The position numbers and the translations under genes are program-made. The notes below the pieces were generated by a model, which was not told where the DNA came from, did not search any database, and saw only the letters and a list, made by a program, of their open reading frames with translations. Of a stretch of 64,000 bases of DNA, positions 44,380 through 53,556 are shown one piece after another (position 1 is the stretch's first letter; every line of letters starts with the position of its first letter). Origin of the DNA: CAIYTF01 sp963664845 (GTDB lineage: Bacteria; Bacteroidota; Ignavibacteria; Ignavibacteriales; Ignavibacteriaceae); assembly GCA_963664845.1 (NCBI GenBank), contig OY761615.1, positions 3,472,001 to 3,536,000 of the forward strand, read 5' to 3'.

Positions 44380-44649
44380 GTCCTGAAAGGACTAAATTTG
44401 AATAACCGCGGGCGCGAGCCCGCGGTAACCTACTTAAGAAATATCCGTCCCTGAAAGGGGCGAACAAAACCCTTTAATTGGTTTGAATCTGTTAATTTGT
44501 AGTCCAACTGACCGGTAACTGTTTTGCTATATTCGCTTAATCCACAGCACGATTGCTGCTTTTGTTCGCCCCTTTCAGGGACGGTTTCAGTTTCATCTTC
44601 CAGCCGTGGGCTCGCACCCACGGTTATTTATATTTAGTGCCGTTGGCAC
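44380..44649. repeat. Nested inverted-repeat element with covarying hairpins (BIME/MITE-like)
   Basis: An inner perfect 25-bp inverted repeat: CCGTCCCTGAAAGGGGCGAA plus CAAAA at 44445-44469, against 44560-44584, with a 90-bp centre. Outside it each arm has two hairpins in the same order and spacing. Left arm: GTCCTGAAAGGAC (44380-44392) and CCGCGGGC GCGA GCCCGCGG (44407-44426). Right arm, inverted: GTGCCAACGGCAC (44649-44637) and CCGTGGGT GCGA GCCCACGG. Stem changes between arms are compensated (C-G to T-A, C-G to G-C, T-A to C-G), so structure is conserved over sequence. No transposase is encoded; a 63-codon frame inside is not credible. Confidence 0.8.
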
Positions 44650-44682
44650 ATAAGAAATGAAAGTCGAATATATTGCTTCATT

Positions 44683-44717
44683 AGGTTGACGCCTATGCGT
44701 GAAAACGGGAATCTACC
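44683..44717 (+). repeat. Dispersed repeat, copy C
   Basis: AGGTTGACGCCTATGCGTGA followed by AAACGGGAATCTACC. It agrees with copy D through the end apart from single-base differences. Confidence 0.78.
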
Positions 44718-44874
44718 TTCCTCAAGCCCCGGAAAGCTTCGGCAACTAACCAGTTTTTGCAATTCGTGTGTTTTATGCATTGCTCATAGAGCAGAGAATT
44801 AAAACTCCGCTAACAACTTATTCTTAAGACAGTTAGTTGTTAGCGATTCTACAAACAGGTTCTAATCACTCTCT

Positions 44875-44911
44875 TTTAAGTTGACGCCTATGCGTGAATA
44901 CGGGAATCTAC
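44875..44911 (+). repeat. Dispersed repeat, copy D
   Basis: TTTTAAGTTGACGCCTATGC followed by GTGAATACGGGAATCTA. Same orientation as copies A and C. Confidence 0.78.
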
Positions 44912-45035
44912 CTGACTCTGGCCGTGTCAGTCAGTTTTATAACCAGCGGCATACGATTAGCACTAAGTTGACCATGTTGCCCAACAACAGGCAACAACCG
45001 CACTCCTTCCTAACCTGCATAAAATGCGAATTTAA

Positions 45036-45073
45036 AAACAAAAAGGCCATCCCGGTAGCGGGACGGCCTTTCG
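45036..45073 (-). terminator. Terminator of the 45095-48043 metalloprotease gene
   Basis: On the minus strand AAAGGCCGTCCCG, loop CTAC-like, CGGGATGGCCTTT (one G-T pair), followed by TTTGTTTTT. Confidence 0.78.
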
Positions 45074-45094
45074 AATAAAAGAAATTCGCTAAGC

Positions 45095-48043
45095 TTATTT
45101 CATTAAAACCAGTTTCTTGACAACCGCATAATTTCCGGTTTTCAACTGATAGAAATAAATTCCGGAAACCTGATTTGATGCATTCCAAACTATTGAATGG
45201 CTGCCTGCTTCAAGTTCTCCATTTACCAAACTTGCAACGCGCTCGCCAAGCTGATTGAAAATGTTCAACTGAACATTAGTTCTGACCGGCAGAGCGAAAG
45301 CAATGGTTGTGGAAGGGTTGAACGGATTTGGATAGTTCTGTGCAAGAACAAATCCGTTGGGAATAGTCCTGCTGGTTGAAGTTTCTCCAATTGCCGTTAT
45401 ACCGCCAGACACAACACTCACGTTATCGAGGAAGAAGCGATTCTTTGACGCAGTTCTGCCCGTAAATTTAATCTTGGATGTAGCGGTTCCGCCGAAATAA
45501 GGTATAACTTTTGTTACCATTCCAGTTGTTACGCCAATATTTGATCCAAGTTGAGTGTAATTTGTTCCTCCGTCAGTTGATAAAAATACCTGTATGGAGG
45601 TAGTATCGGTGCCAAAAGCCTGAAGATCAAAAGTAAGGGTTCCGCTTCCGCCATTAGTGGAAAGATCGAGACTTGGGGTGACAAGATAACCAATAGCAGA
45701 TGATGATCCCATTTTAAACGTCCCGGCAGCCTGATAGACCTTTGCACCGGTCCATCCTGCGGTTGAGGTATAGGTATCTAATTTTGTTGATATGTCTGTT
45801 CCGTCCGGTGAAGCCAGGCTTCCGGCAGTTGCCTTGACAAAGTCTTCTGTTAAGACGGTAGTTTGTACCACTGCAGGGATGATACTGAAAGCATTGGCGC
45901 TCGTGGAGGTAACCGATACATTCGCCGCATCGCTTATTCTGACTTTGCAGGTTGTGGAAAGTGAACTGGGAATGGTCCATGAATAACTTCCGGTTGATGC
46001 CGGAGTAGAGGCTACAATGGTTGACCAGGATGTTCCGTCGGTTGTTAATTCGATCATCACGTTTGTTACCGAATTGGGGTTCCAGGTGATTGCGTGTTTG
46101 GAACCAATCTGCCATGATTCACCGCCATTAGGTGAAATAATTCCGAATGGAAGTGGCTGAATAATGGAGAAAACATTGGTGCTGACGGAATTTGAGGCAG
46201 CATTTGCTGCGTCACTGATTCTTACTTTACAATTTGCAGAAGCAGTTGCCGGGACAGTCCATGCATAGCTTCCTGCTGCTGCCGGAGTAGAGGCAGCAAT
46301 GGTTGTCCATGTGGCAGCGTTGTCTGTGCTGTATTCAAGCATAACGTTTGTTACGTTGGCGCTTTCCCAGGTGATGTTATGCACGGTACCAATCTGCCAT
46401 GATTCAGCGCCGACCGGTGAAGTTAATCTGACGCCGTCAGTAAGAATTGCTTTGTCTACAACAATGTCATACTGAATGGATGTGGTGTCGCGTGAGGCAG
46501 CCGTGGAATATCTGGTGTTATAGAGTACCAAAACATAGTTGGCATAGCTTGCTTTGTCGGTCACGTTAAAAACATAGTTATTGCCCGTGACGGTTGCTTC
46601 AACAACTGAAAGGTTGGTTGGGTTTGTATAGCTGTCAGCCTTAATAAGACGTGCGGCGAAATAGGTGCTGGCAACTTTCGGTGTAATGGTCACTGAGAAA
46701 TTTGCGTTTGGCGTAATTTTCAGAAAGTCCGCACTGGCGCGCATTAAGCGTTTATCGCCCTTGGTAGATGATGAATAGGTTACCGCTGTTCCGCTATAGT
46801 TCAGGGTGTTTTCATATTTGACCACAAATGGGCCGGCTGGGCTTCCACCAGAGTTCTTGGTCAGGGTTCTGTAATCATTTGCTCTCTGGAAGTGGTACGT
46901 GCTTAGAGGAGCTGTCGTTGATTGTGTCAGAAGACCGATTGCGATGTTGTAATCTTTAATTGCGTTTACATAGCTGCTGCCCTTTGTCTTGAGCACGTTG
47001 TCAATGGCTCCCGATGTGTTGGTCTTGATATTGCCTTCAAAAATCTGTTTTGGGATAGTATTGTCATACTGATCCGTGAGGTAACGCATGAATATCCATG
47101 CGGCATACCAGTGATAGGCATAATCACTGCTATAGGTAACTGCGTCACCGTCAAGATACTCATCCCAGTCAATAGAAACGTCAGGAGTGCCGAAAATATC
47201 GGTTAAATATTGCCAGTTATCATCATCGCCGGGGAACACTTTATCTTCGGCCCAGGTGGAGCACATTTCCATCAGGTAGCCTTCCATATTGTCATATTCA
47301 TAGCCGAACTGGACAGAATGGAAAAATTCGTGTGCCGCGGTAACTTCCATGGCAATCTGGAACTCTGCAGCGGTTGTACCGAAGTCAGCGTATTCGTTAC
47401 GCATAACCATGTAACTGGTATAGGCGTTAACCTCTGTTTGTGTTGTTGTCAGCGGGTTGTCGCCAATGTTGGTTTCAGGGCTGCTGTACCCATACACATA
47501 GTCGCCGGCTGTGCTGCTTGAGAGATATACGCAGAATCTGCCGTTATCGGATGTTGCTATAGGAGGGCGGTTATAGCCGACTGAATCATAAAACGCAAGT
47601 GCCTTGCAAAATGCTGTGGCCATGTTTTCCACATAGTCAGGAACACCATTGCTGTTTGCGTCGGCAGTTGCAACCGCATCAGTTCCGGTTTTTGTGTAAT
47701 AAAATCTAAAAAAGTTTTTTGTGGTTTCTTCATAGGTCAGGTTTAAACCGGTCGGACGTGTGTCCTGCGCCTTGAAAATTTGCTGCGCTTCAGGAGTCAG
47801 TTTGCTCCAGTTTTTTTTGACTTCAACCAGGAGCATGGTCATGTTGTGTTTTGCTCTGTTCGGCCTTTGTCCAACTTCATCGGTTGTTTTGCTTGTTATG
47901 GATTTGTACCGGTTCAGCAGAAGTTGTGAATAGTCTGCGCGGGACAAACTCGATACAGCTTTATTTTGTGCTGTAACGATCAAAGGAAAGAATACCAGAA
48001 AAAGAAAAACGAGCCATAAATGGCTTGACAGTCTATGCGTCAT
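45095..48043 (-). CDS. Secreted HEXXH metalloprotease (MXAN_6640-like) with T9SS sorting domain
   Basis: A secreted protein of about 982 residues. The start at 48043 (MTHRLSSHLWLVFLFLVFF) begins the signal peptide; the frame extends to 48214 without such a feature. A conserved N-terminal half contains DYVENMATAFCKALAFYDSV and the zinc motif HEFFH (about residue 237), followed by GYLMEMCSTWAED, which can supply the third ligand. This pattern is seen in MXAN_6640-type putative metalloproteases. Two repeats starting SPxGxESWQIGxxHxITW follow, then a jelly-roll-like module (TVLTEDFVKATAGS to FFLDNVSVVSGG) and a sorting domain from NYPNPFNPSTTI to KKLVLMK. It shares the whole C-terminal module set with the next gene. 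Confidence 0.82.
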   Translation of the reverse strand: MTHRLSSHLWLVFLFLVFFPLIVTAQNKAVSSLSRADYSQLLLNRYKSITSKTTDEVGQRPNRAKHNMTMLLVEVKKNWSKLTPEAQQIFKAQDTRPTGLNLTYEETTKNFFRFYYTKTGTDAVATADANSNGVPDYVENMATAFCKALAFYDSVGYNRPPIATSDNGRFCVYLSSSTAGDYVYGYSSPETNIGDNPLTTTQTEVNAYTSYMVMRNEYADFGTTAAEFQIAMEVTAAHEFFHSVQFGYEYDNMEGYLMEMCSTWAEDKVFPGDDDNWQYLTDIFGTPDVSIDWDEYLDGDAVTYSSDYAYHWYAAWIFMRYLTDQYDNTIPKQIFEGNIKTNTSGAIDNVLKTKGSSYVNAIKDYNIAIGLLTQSTTAPLSTYHFQRANDYRTLTKNSGGSPAGPFVVKYENTLNYSGTAVTYSSSTKGDKRLMRASADFLKITPNANFSVTITPKVASTYFAARLIKADSYTNPTNLSVVEATVTGNNYVFNVTDKASYANYVLVLYNTRYSTAASRDTTSIQYDIVVDKAILTDGVRLTSPVGAESWQIGTVHNITWESANVTNVMLEYSTDNAATWTTIAASTPAAAGSYAWTVPATASANCKVRISDAANAASNSVSTNVFSIIQPLPFGIISPNGGESWQIGSKHAITWNPNSVTNVMIELTTDGTSWSTIVASTPASTGSYSWTIPSSLSTTCKVRISDAANVSVTSTSANAFSIIPAVVQTTVLTEDFVKATAGSLASPDGTDISTKLDTYTSTAGWTGAKVYQAAGTFKMGSSSAIGYLVTPSLDLSTNGGSGTLTFDLQAFGTDTTSIQVFLSTDGGTNYTQLGSNIGVTTGMVTKVIPYFGGTATSKIKFTGRTASKNRFFLDNVSVVSGGITAIGETSTSRTIPNGFVLAQNYPNPFNPSTTIAFALPVRTNVQLNIFNQLGERVASLVNGELEAGSHSIVWNASNQVSGIYFYQLKTGNYAVVKKLVLMK

Positions 48044-48218
48044 AAAGAATCCTATGGTTAGTGTTTGGATGTATAAACCCGGACTATACGTGCAGAGCCG
48101 GATTAAATTAGTCAAGCAAAATAGGCAAAAGAGGACATGTAAAAAAAGATTTTTTAATATAAATGTTTGCTGTTCGGCAAGTAACACCCGCCTAAATAAA
48201 GGTCGAAACACCAAAACA

Positions 48219-48257
48219 ACAAAAAAGCCGCCCCTTTCGAAAAGGGCGGCTCAATAA
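48219..48257 (-). terminator. Terminator of the 48272-51661 metalloprotease gene
   Basis: GCCGCCCCTTT and AAAAGGGCGGC pair with one mismatch over a very short loop; on the minus strand the hairpin is followed by TTTTTTG. Confidence 0.8.
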
Positions 48258-48271
48258 AAAAACCACAATAC

Positions 48272-51200
48272 TTATTTCATTAAAATGAGCTTTTTAACGG
48301 AAACAGTGTTTCCATTACGTAACTCATAGAAATATATGCCGGATGACTGATTGGCGGCATTCCAGGTTACTGAATGATAGCCTGCACCAACTTCACCATT
48401 AACCAGCGTTGCAACTTCCTGCCCAAGCTGATTAAAAATGCGTAACTGCACGTTGGTCTGTTGGGGAACGGTAAAACCAATAGTCGTTGCCGGGTTAAAC
48501 GGATTTGGGTAGTTTTGGCTCAGTTCAAAACCCAAGGGCAATTTTGAGCTGTATCCTGACCCCCGGATTTCCGATAGACTTCCGGTTGCAATACTAATAT
48601 TGTCAAGGTAGAAGCGGTTTGTCCCGGGATCTTTTCCCGCGATCTTTATCTTGGTCGCATTGTTTCCACCTGTGACGGCAACTGTTTGGCTGACCATCGC
48701 GGAGGTAGTGGGAATATCAGAACCAACCTGCGTGAACGTTGTTCCGCCATCTGTTGAGATGGAAACCTGAATAGCTTTTGCATCAGTATTATAGGTTTGT
48801 ACATCAAATTTAATTGTTCCGGCTCCGCTTGTGGATGAGAAATCCAACGAAGGAGTAACAATGTATCCGGCAATGCTAGATGAACCGAGCTTAATTGCCC
48901 CGCCGGCCTGATAAACCTTTGTTCCTGTCCAGCCTGCAACCGAGGTATAAGTGTCAAGTGTTGCAGATATATCGGCATTCATTGGTGCCCCAACGCTGCC
49001 ACTGGTTACTTTGGCAAAGTCCTCGGTTAAAATTGTCTGACTCAGCGGTGCGGCGGTGATAGTAAATGCAGCAGTGCTGACCGATTTTACGCTGGAGTTC
49101 GAAGAGTCACTCAAACGGATCTTGCAGTTTGCAGAAGGCGTGTTTGCAACCACCCATGAATAGCTTCCCGTTGAGGCTGGTGTTGATGCAGTCACGGTTG
49201 ACCAGGAGATGCCGCTGTCAGTACTGAGTTCAATAAGTGCGGTAGTGATATAACTGCTTGTCCAGGTAATATTGTGCGTTGATTTTGCCTGCCATGATTC
49301 GCCGCCCACAGGGCTGGTAATTGCTATCTTGGATACAATCACCGTAACGATTGAAAACACATCGCTGGTGGCTGAAGCCGCCACAGCATTAACATCGGAT
49401 ATCCTGATCTTTGTCTGAAGTGCTTCGGTGGCCGGGGCAACCCAGGCATAAGTTCCAACTCCAGCCGGTGTTGATGCAACAATAGTATTCCATGTTGCTC
49501 CATTGTCGAACGAGCTTTCTATCTTTACATTGGTCACATTCGCACTGTTCCATGTAATGCTGTGATTTGAATTAATAAGCCACTGTTCGCCGCCCTTGGG
49601 AGAATTAAGTGCAATGAACGTGGTGTCTTTAATGGAAAAGTTAACCTTCGATACAGCAAAGAAAATATTGTCAGCAGCTTCAACTTTAATGCGTGCCGAA
49701 GTGCTTACCGAGTTGGGAATAGTAATGGTTTCAGAGCCATCATTCGGAGTCTTTGATGCCAGCACTGTTGGGAAGGTAAGGCCACCGTCAGTTGAGAGCA
49801 GAATGTTCACATTCGCGCAACTTACCGGGGTCACATTAGTGGAGGCCACATTCCAGGTTATGGTTTGTGATGAATTCCGTGGGAACACCACCGCGGTGCT
49901 GGGATAGGTCACCGTAAACGGACCGGCAGCATTCGAAACTGCAAAAGTAAGTTTATTATATGCAGTTGCGCCGCCTGTCACCTTGTTGTCACGGGCGGTA
50001 AGTCTGAATGTCAGGTTTCTTGCATAGGATGGCAAAACTTCACCGATAGTTGACGTATTACCAAGAATATCAGAAATTTTGGGGAATACTCTGGTTGGTG
50101 TCGCGACCGGGTTAAAGCTCCTGAATGCAGGGGCGTTTCCTGATGGTGCTGCTGCCGTTGTTGCGGAGCCCAAATCAAATTCCTCCCAGCAATAAGTAAG
50201 CGTATCATTATCCGGATCAGTAGCAGAACCTGTTAATGAGAAAGGCGTACTTTTCGGGATGGTAAAGCCTCCGGCTGGTACGGTGACGGTAGGCGCTCCG
50301 TTGTTGGTTGCAACTGTAACCGGGCAGGAACTCCCTGAGCCGGAGTTTGTATAGGCATAAATTTCATCGAGGCTTATTGCGTGGAAATAGGCATCGCTGT
50401 GCGGCTGCAAATCATCAGTGTCGCAAATGCCGGCATATGCCATAATGGTTGTTCCGCTTCCAATTTCATATGCAGTTGAAGCATTGCGATTTCCGCCGCC
50501 ACAATTGCCGGTAGTGCTGTTGAACGGATGGTTTGCTCCAAACTCATGCCCCATTTCGTGTGCCACATAGTCAATATCATAGGCATCACCAACCGGGGAA
50601 GGGCTGCCGGTTACTCCCTGCGCTTTGCTTCCCGACTGGCAAACACAACCAAGCTGGGCAATACCACCACCGCCGGTGCTGAACACATGGCCAATATCAT
50701 AATTTGCACTGCCAATTTTTTTGTCACAGGCTGTTTGGTTTTGATCTAACATAGCCGAGCCGTCACTGTCGGTATAGGGGCTGGCGCTTGATGTTGGGTA
50801 GATTAGCAGTGTATCGTTAGCTACCATGACCATTTTGATGGCAAGCTCGCGTATATAAACACCATTGACGCGGTTCATGGTAACAACCATACCGTTCAAC
50901 GCTCCGGCGATTGTACCACCATAGAATTTCACGTACTCGTAGTCTGCGGCAAGGGCCAGCCTGTAGGTGCGTAATTTGGCTCCTGTGCCAAGCGATGAAT
51001 TGTTGTCTTTTAATAAATAGTCAAGCTCGGTGTGAACCGCGGGATTGTCCACAACGCAATTGCCCTGATGAATCCCCTTATTGTAAGGGACGAAGTCTCT
51101 TTTATAATAGCTTATATAGTTAACGTTGTCATTCATCCGGTAGGGATCGACAAAAACAGTGCCTTCCGGTGTGAAAATCATTCCATGGAAACCGAGAGGA

Positions 51201-51646
51201 GTGCAATCTATCCTTCCGTTTCCGGAAACTGCATCTACCGCCTCAATAGTATAGGTCCTTAATTCTGGATATTTGGCAGCAAGTTCCGGGGCCATGATGG
51301 GTGATTCGGTAACATAGAATTCACGGTTGCTGCCATCGGGAAAGGGTACGGTAATGATGGTTTTGCTCGTGAATGCTTTTCCTGTTTCTTCCATGGGTGC
51401 ATTCTTTACAACATTTCTGATATCATCAAGGTTTGAGGATATTGTTCTATAAATAGTTGGATAAATATACCGCGCTCCGTTATTGCTTTTAAGCAAGGTC
51501 TCGTTCGTATTCTTCCAAAGTGTCTGTAAATTGCTTTGCGCAGAAGATACAGACTGTGCAAGCATCAGGATGAATAGTAACGGAAGAATTCCCCGCACAA
51601 TATTTTGGAACAAAGAAAATGTACCCCCCTGTTGATACTTCAACAT
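48272..51646 (-). CDS. Secreted reprolysin-like (M12B-type metzincin) metalloprotease with T9SS sorting domain
   Basis: A secreted zinc protease of about 1124 residues. The metzincin motif HEMGHEFGANH is encoded at 50528-50560 (about residue 363), followed by the Met-turn GTTIMAYAGIC. The pro-region (about 35-210) resembles those of reprolysin-like bacterial enzymes. The start is probably the ATG at 51646, because AAAGG lies seven bases before it; an ATG five codons upstream lacks such a site. The C-terminal half has a Fn3-like domain, two or three SPxGGExW repeats, the TILTEDFAKV module and a sorting domain from NYPNPFNPATTI to KKLILMK. Its C-terminal modules match the neighbouring metalloprotease. 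Probably acts on extracellular proteins. Confidence 0.88.
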   Translation of the reverse strand: MLKYQQGGTFSLFQNIVRGILPLLFILMLAQSVSSAQSNLQTLWKNTNETLLKSNNGARYIYPTIYRTISSNLDDIRNVVKNAPMEETGKAFTSKTIITVPFPDGSNREFYVTESPIMAPELAAKYPELRTYTIEAVDAVSGNGRIDCTPLGFHGMIFTPEGTVFVDPYRMNDNVNYISYYKRDFVPYNKGIHQGNCVVDNPAVHTELDYLLKDNNSSLGTGAKLRTYRLALAADYEYVKFYGGTIAGALNGMVVTMNRVNGVYIRELAIKMVMVANDTLLIYPTSSASPYTDSDGSAMLDQNQTACDKKIGSANYDIGHVFSTGGGGIAQLGCVCQSGSKAQGVTGSPSPVGDAYDIDYVAHEMGHEFGANHPFNSTTGNCGGGNRNASTAYEIGSGTTIMAYAGICDTDDLQPHSDAYFHAISLDEIYAYTNSGSGSSCPVTVATNNGAPTVTVPAGGFTIPKSTPFSLTGSATDPDNDTLTYCWEEFDLGSATTAAAPSGNAPAFRSFNPVATPTRVFPKISDILGNTSTIGEVLPSYARNLTFRLTARDNKVTGGATAYNKLTFAVSNAAGPFTVTYPSTAVVFPRNSSQTITWNVASTNVTPVSCANVNILLSTDGGLTFPTVLASKTPNDGSETITIPNSVSTSARIKVEAADNIFFAVSKVNFSIKDTTFIALNSPKGGEQWLINSNHSITWNSANVTNVKIESSFDNGATWNTIVASTPAGVGTYAWVAPATEALQTKIRISDVNAVAASATSDVFSIVTVIVSKIAITSPVGGESWQAKSTHNITWTSSYITTALIELSTDSGISWSTVTASTPASTGSYSWVVANTPSANCKIRLSDSSNSSVKSVSTAAFTITAAPLSQTILTEDFAKVTSGSVGAPMNADISATLDTYTSVAGWTGTKVYQAGGAIKLGSSSIAGYIVTPSLDFSSTSGAGTIKFDVQTYNTDAKAIQVSISTDGGTTFTQVGSDIPTTSAMVSQTVAVTGGNNATKIKIAGKDPGTNRFYLDNISIATGSLSEIRGSGYSSKLPLGFELSQNYPNPFNPATTIGFTVPQQTNVQLRIFNQLGQEVATLVNGEVGAGYHSVTWNAANQSSGIYFYELRNGNTVSVKKLILMK

Positions 51647-51661
51647 AAATGAACCTTTCAT

Positions 51662-52045
51662 TAGTTATTTGTTTTTGAGTCTTTGAGGTAAAAAGACGAC
51701 CTTATTCAGAGTGGATTGACTTCTAAAACTATTGTCTGCTCACGTCAGGAAAACGAAGTTAGTCTGATCTGGTGCCATCAGGCGGAAATAAGGGATAAAA
51801 AAATACAATAGTTAGTACTTCCATACAAGATAATTTTACGGTAATGTAATTAAAAACACATGGGTCAATGCGGTTTTAGCATATTTTCGATTTTCCGGAC
51901 AGACACAAGCCGGTCAATCAAAACTTATCGCATATACTGACCATTCAGCGGAGCAAAATGACCATCGTTACGTAAGATAAAACATACCAGTATTCGATGT
52001 TTTGTTTTGCGGGCTTGGCAGGAGATGTTCCTTTAGCTTTCGCAC
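51662..52045. other. Intergenic region, nothing recognised
   Basis: About 380 bases upstream of the reprolysin-like gene. AT-rich, no gene, repeat or clear hairpin noticed. It should contain that gene's promoter. Confidence 0.5.
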
Positions 52046-52807
52046 TCAATGCACCACACTATATAATGCAATTGACAGCAGCCCAAAAATCAGGGCAAAA
52101 AACCTTGTATTCTTTACATTAAACAGGGTGATGGCTGCGGCAATCCAGAAAAGACCCATGGCCATAGCGGAAAAGGAAAAGAGCAATTCCGGCTGCAATA
52201 TCTGTTTATCAATAATGTTAAGTTCAAAAGCCCGTTTCACGGGAGATACAAAAAAGCCGAACAGATTGAATGAAATAGTGGTGAAAAGAGCAAGTTTCTT
52301 AACTTTTGCTCCATCGGTAAAAAACTCCAGTCCTGTACGGATGGAAAGCAGTAACCCAAATAGCAGGGTAAGATAATACACCTGCATTATCTGTGAGGGT
52401 GTTTTTCCATAACATATGGTTTGCAACACCATTCCTGACTGAGGAATTTGAATAACATTTCCGCGATGGTTTAAAACAACGGTGTAGCGCAGAGTGTCCG
52501 GCAGTTTTGAGGTTTTGAGTGCAGCCTGCAGTCGCTTGCCGTGCTCTTGTATTGTCAGAGGAATAATGGTCGTTTCTTTTCCATAAACGCGCACGGTTCC
52601 CGAAACCGAGTCAGCATCACTCCGGAAGAGTAACAGGAGCGAATCTTTCACTCCGATGGTTTTGTCGAAATGATAGTTGAATTCCTTTCCGGCAATTCCT
52701 AACTCCCCGTTAATGGGAAAATCCGGAGCGGTAACAGCGTTATAGTAGCCAACAGTCAGCGCAATTAAAAAAGCACCGACCCACAGTATTATGGTTTTTA
52801 TATTCAT
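52046..52807 (-). CDS. Inner-membrane protein of unknown function
   Basis: A 253-residue protein. One membrane helix at residues 5-22 (TIILWVGAFLIALTVGYYNA) is followed by an outside beta-rich domain (about 28-135) with LLLLFRSDADSVSGTVRVYG and LRYTVVLNHRGNVIQI, then about four helices in the last 110 residues. No motif I recognise. The pattern of an N-terminal anchor, an extracytoplasmic domain and a C-terminal helical bundle could belong to a small transporter or an assembly factor, but this is not supported further. It is encoded alone, with large gaps on both sides. Confidence 0.6.
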   Translation of the reverse strand: MNIKTIILWVGAFLIALTVGYYNAVTAPDFPINGELGIAGKEFNYHFDKTIGVKDSLLLLFRSDADSVSGTVRVYGKETTIIPLTIQEHGKRLQAALKTSKLPDTLRYTVVLNHRGNVIQIPQSGMVLQTICYGKTPSQIMQVYYLTLLFGLLLSIRTGLEFFTDGAKVKKLALFTTISFNLFGFFVSPVKRAFELNIIDKQILQPELLFSFSAMAMGLFWIAAAITLFNVKNTRFFALIFGLLSIALYSVVH

Positions 52808-53556
52808 TGTCTTTTTAAGTGAGTTTTCTCAACAGGAGTATCTTTTTGCAGAGATGTTACTGCAAGTTAAAGATTTGAATGGAATAAGTTCATATAAAAA
52901 TTTCTCCAGATTGAAAAACTATACTTCTTCTTGTGGGCTATCCGTATAATGTGATCGAAACCTCTTTATAAAAGTCCACGTTCTCCAGAGACAGAAAGCT
53001 GCTCAAACAGTAGCGTCCTGACGCCTATTCCAATTTTATTAAATGAACGTTGCCTGAAATGGGTTTTGTTGCTTAGTGATTTGGATCGAATTTATCGTGT
53101 GATTAGGGGCACAACCGATTTTCCGGTTTGCTAATGCTATCGATCATCACATCGAGATGAACTTACCGTTTAAACCGTTTTTTCGGAAGAGTATTTTAGT
53201 GTGAGGCCGATACTTGCGCAGCACTGTCAGGCGATTTAAGAGGAAGGGCTTACTATTGTCGAAATTGAATCAGGCATATACTTTTATGCCTTTCTAAGGT
53301 CTGTGTTGCGGGGTAATAGAATACAAAAATCTTCAACAATAACTTGATTTAATCCAATTTCGTTTCTATCTTGCAAAAGCCGTTCTCAATAGCGTTGTAA
53401 GAACAGGAAATTAGTAAAGCAAATTCCGGTGGAAGTGTGTGAGCCTCTATATTTGCCTTTACTTAGTATCTTTTTCACAACGGAGGACTTCAAGCATTTT
53501 CCATATACTGTTACGATAATTATTCCATACCACACTATCAATATTGTAGGATTAGT
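52808..53556. other. Long intergenic region before the giant-protein operon
   Basis: About 750 bases, no supported gene. It contains TGACGCCTAT near 53022, matching the core of the dispersed repeat for ten bases, which may be a degraded copy. It should hold the promoter of the 53557-63351 operon; I could not define it. Confidence 0.5.

Larger units (their letters stand above)
44178..45094. other. Repeat-rich intergenic region
   Basis: About 920 bases with no supported gene. It holds repeat copies B, C and D, the nested inverted-repeat element (44380-44649) and the terminator of the 45095 gene (45036-45073). Confidence 0.7.

Noticed and set aside
44430..44621. 63-codon reading frame on the minus strand inside the palindromic element
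   Set aside because: It runs across both arms of the inverted repeat, so its codons are dictated by the hairpins. Not a credible gene.
43095..44911. CRISPR array, because repeated units occur in an intergenic region
   Set aside because: The copies are unevenly spaced, in both orientations, separated by a gene and by other repeats, and there are no cas genes.
52808..53556. Short frames on the minus strand before the giant-protein operon
   Set aside because: One overlaps the start of the giant gene and none has a ribosome site or protein-like pattern.
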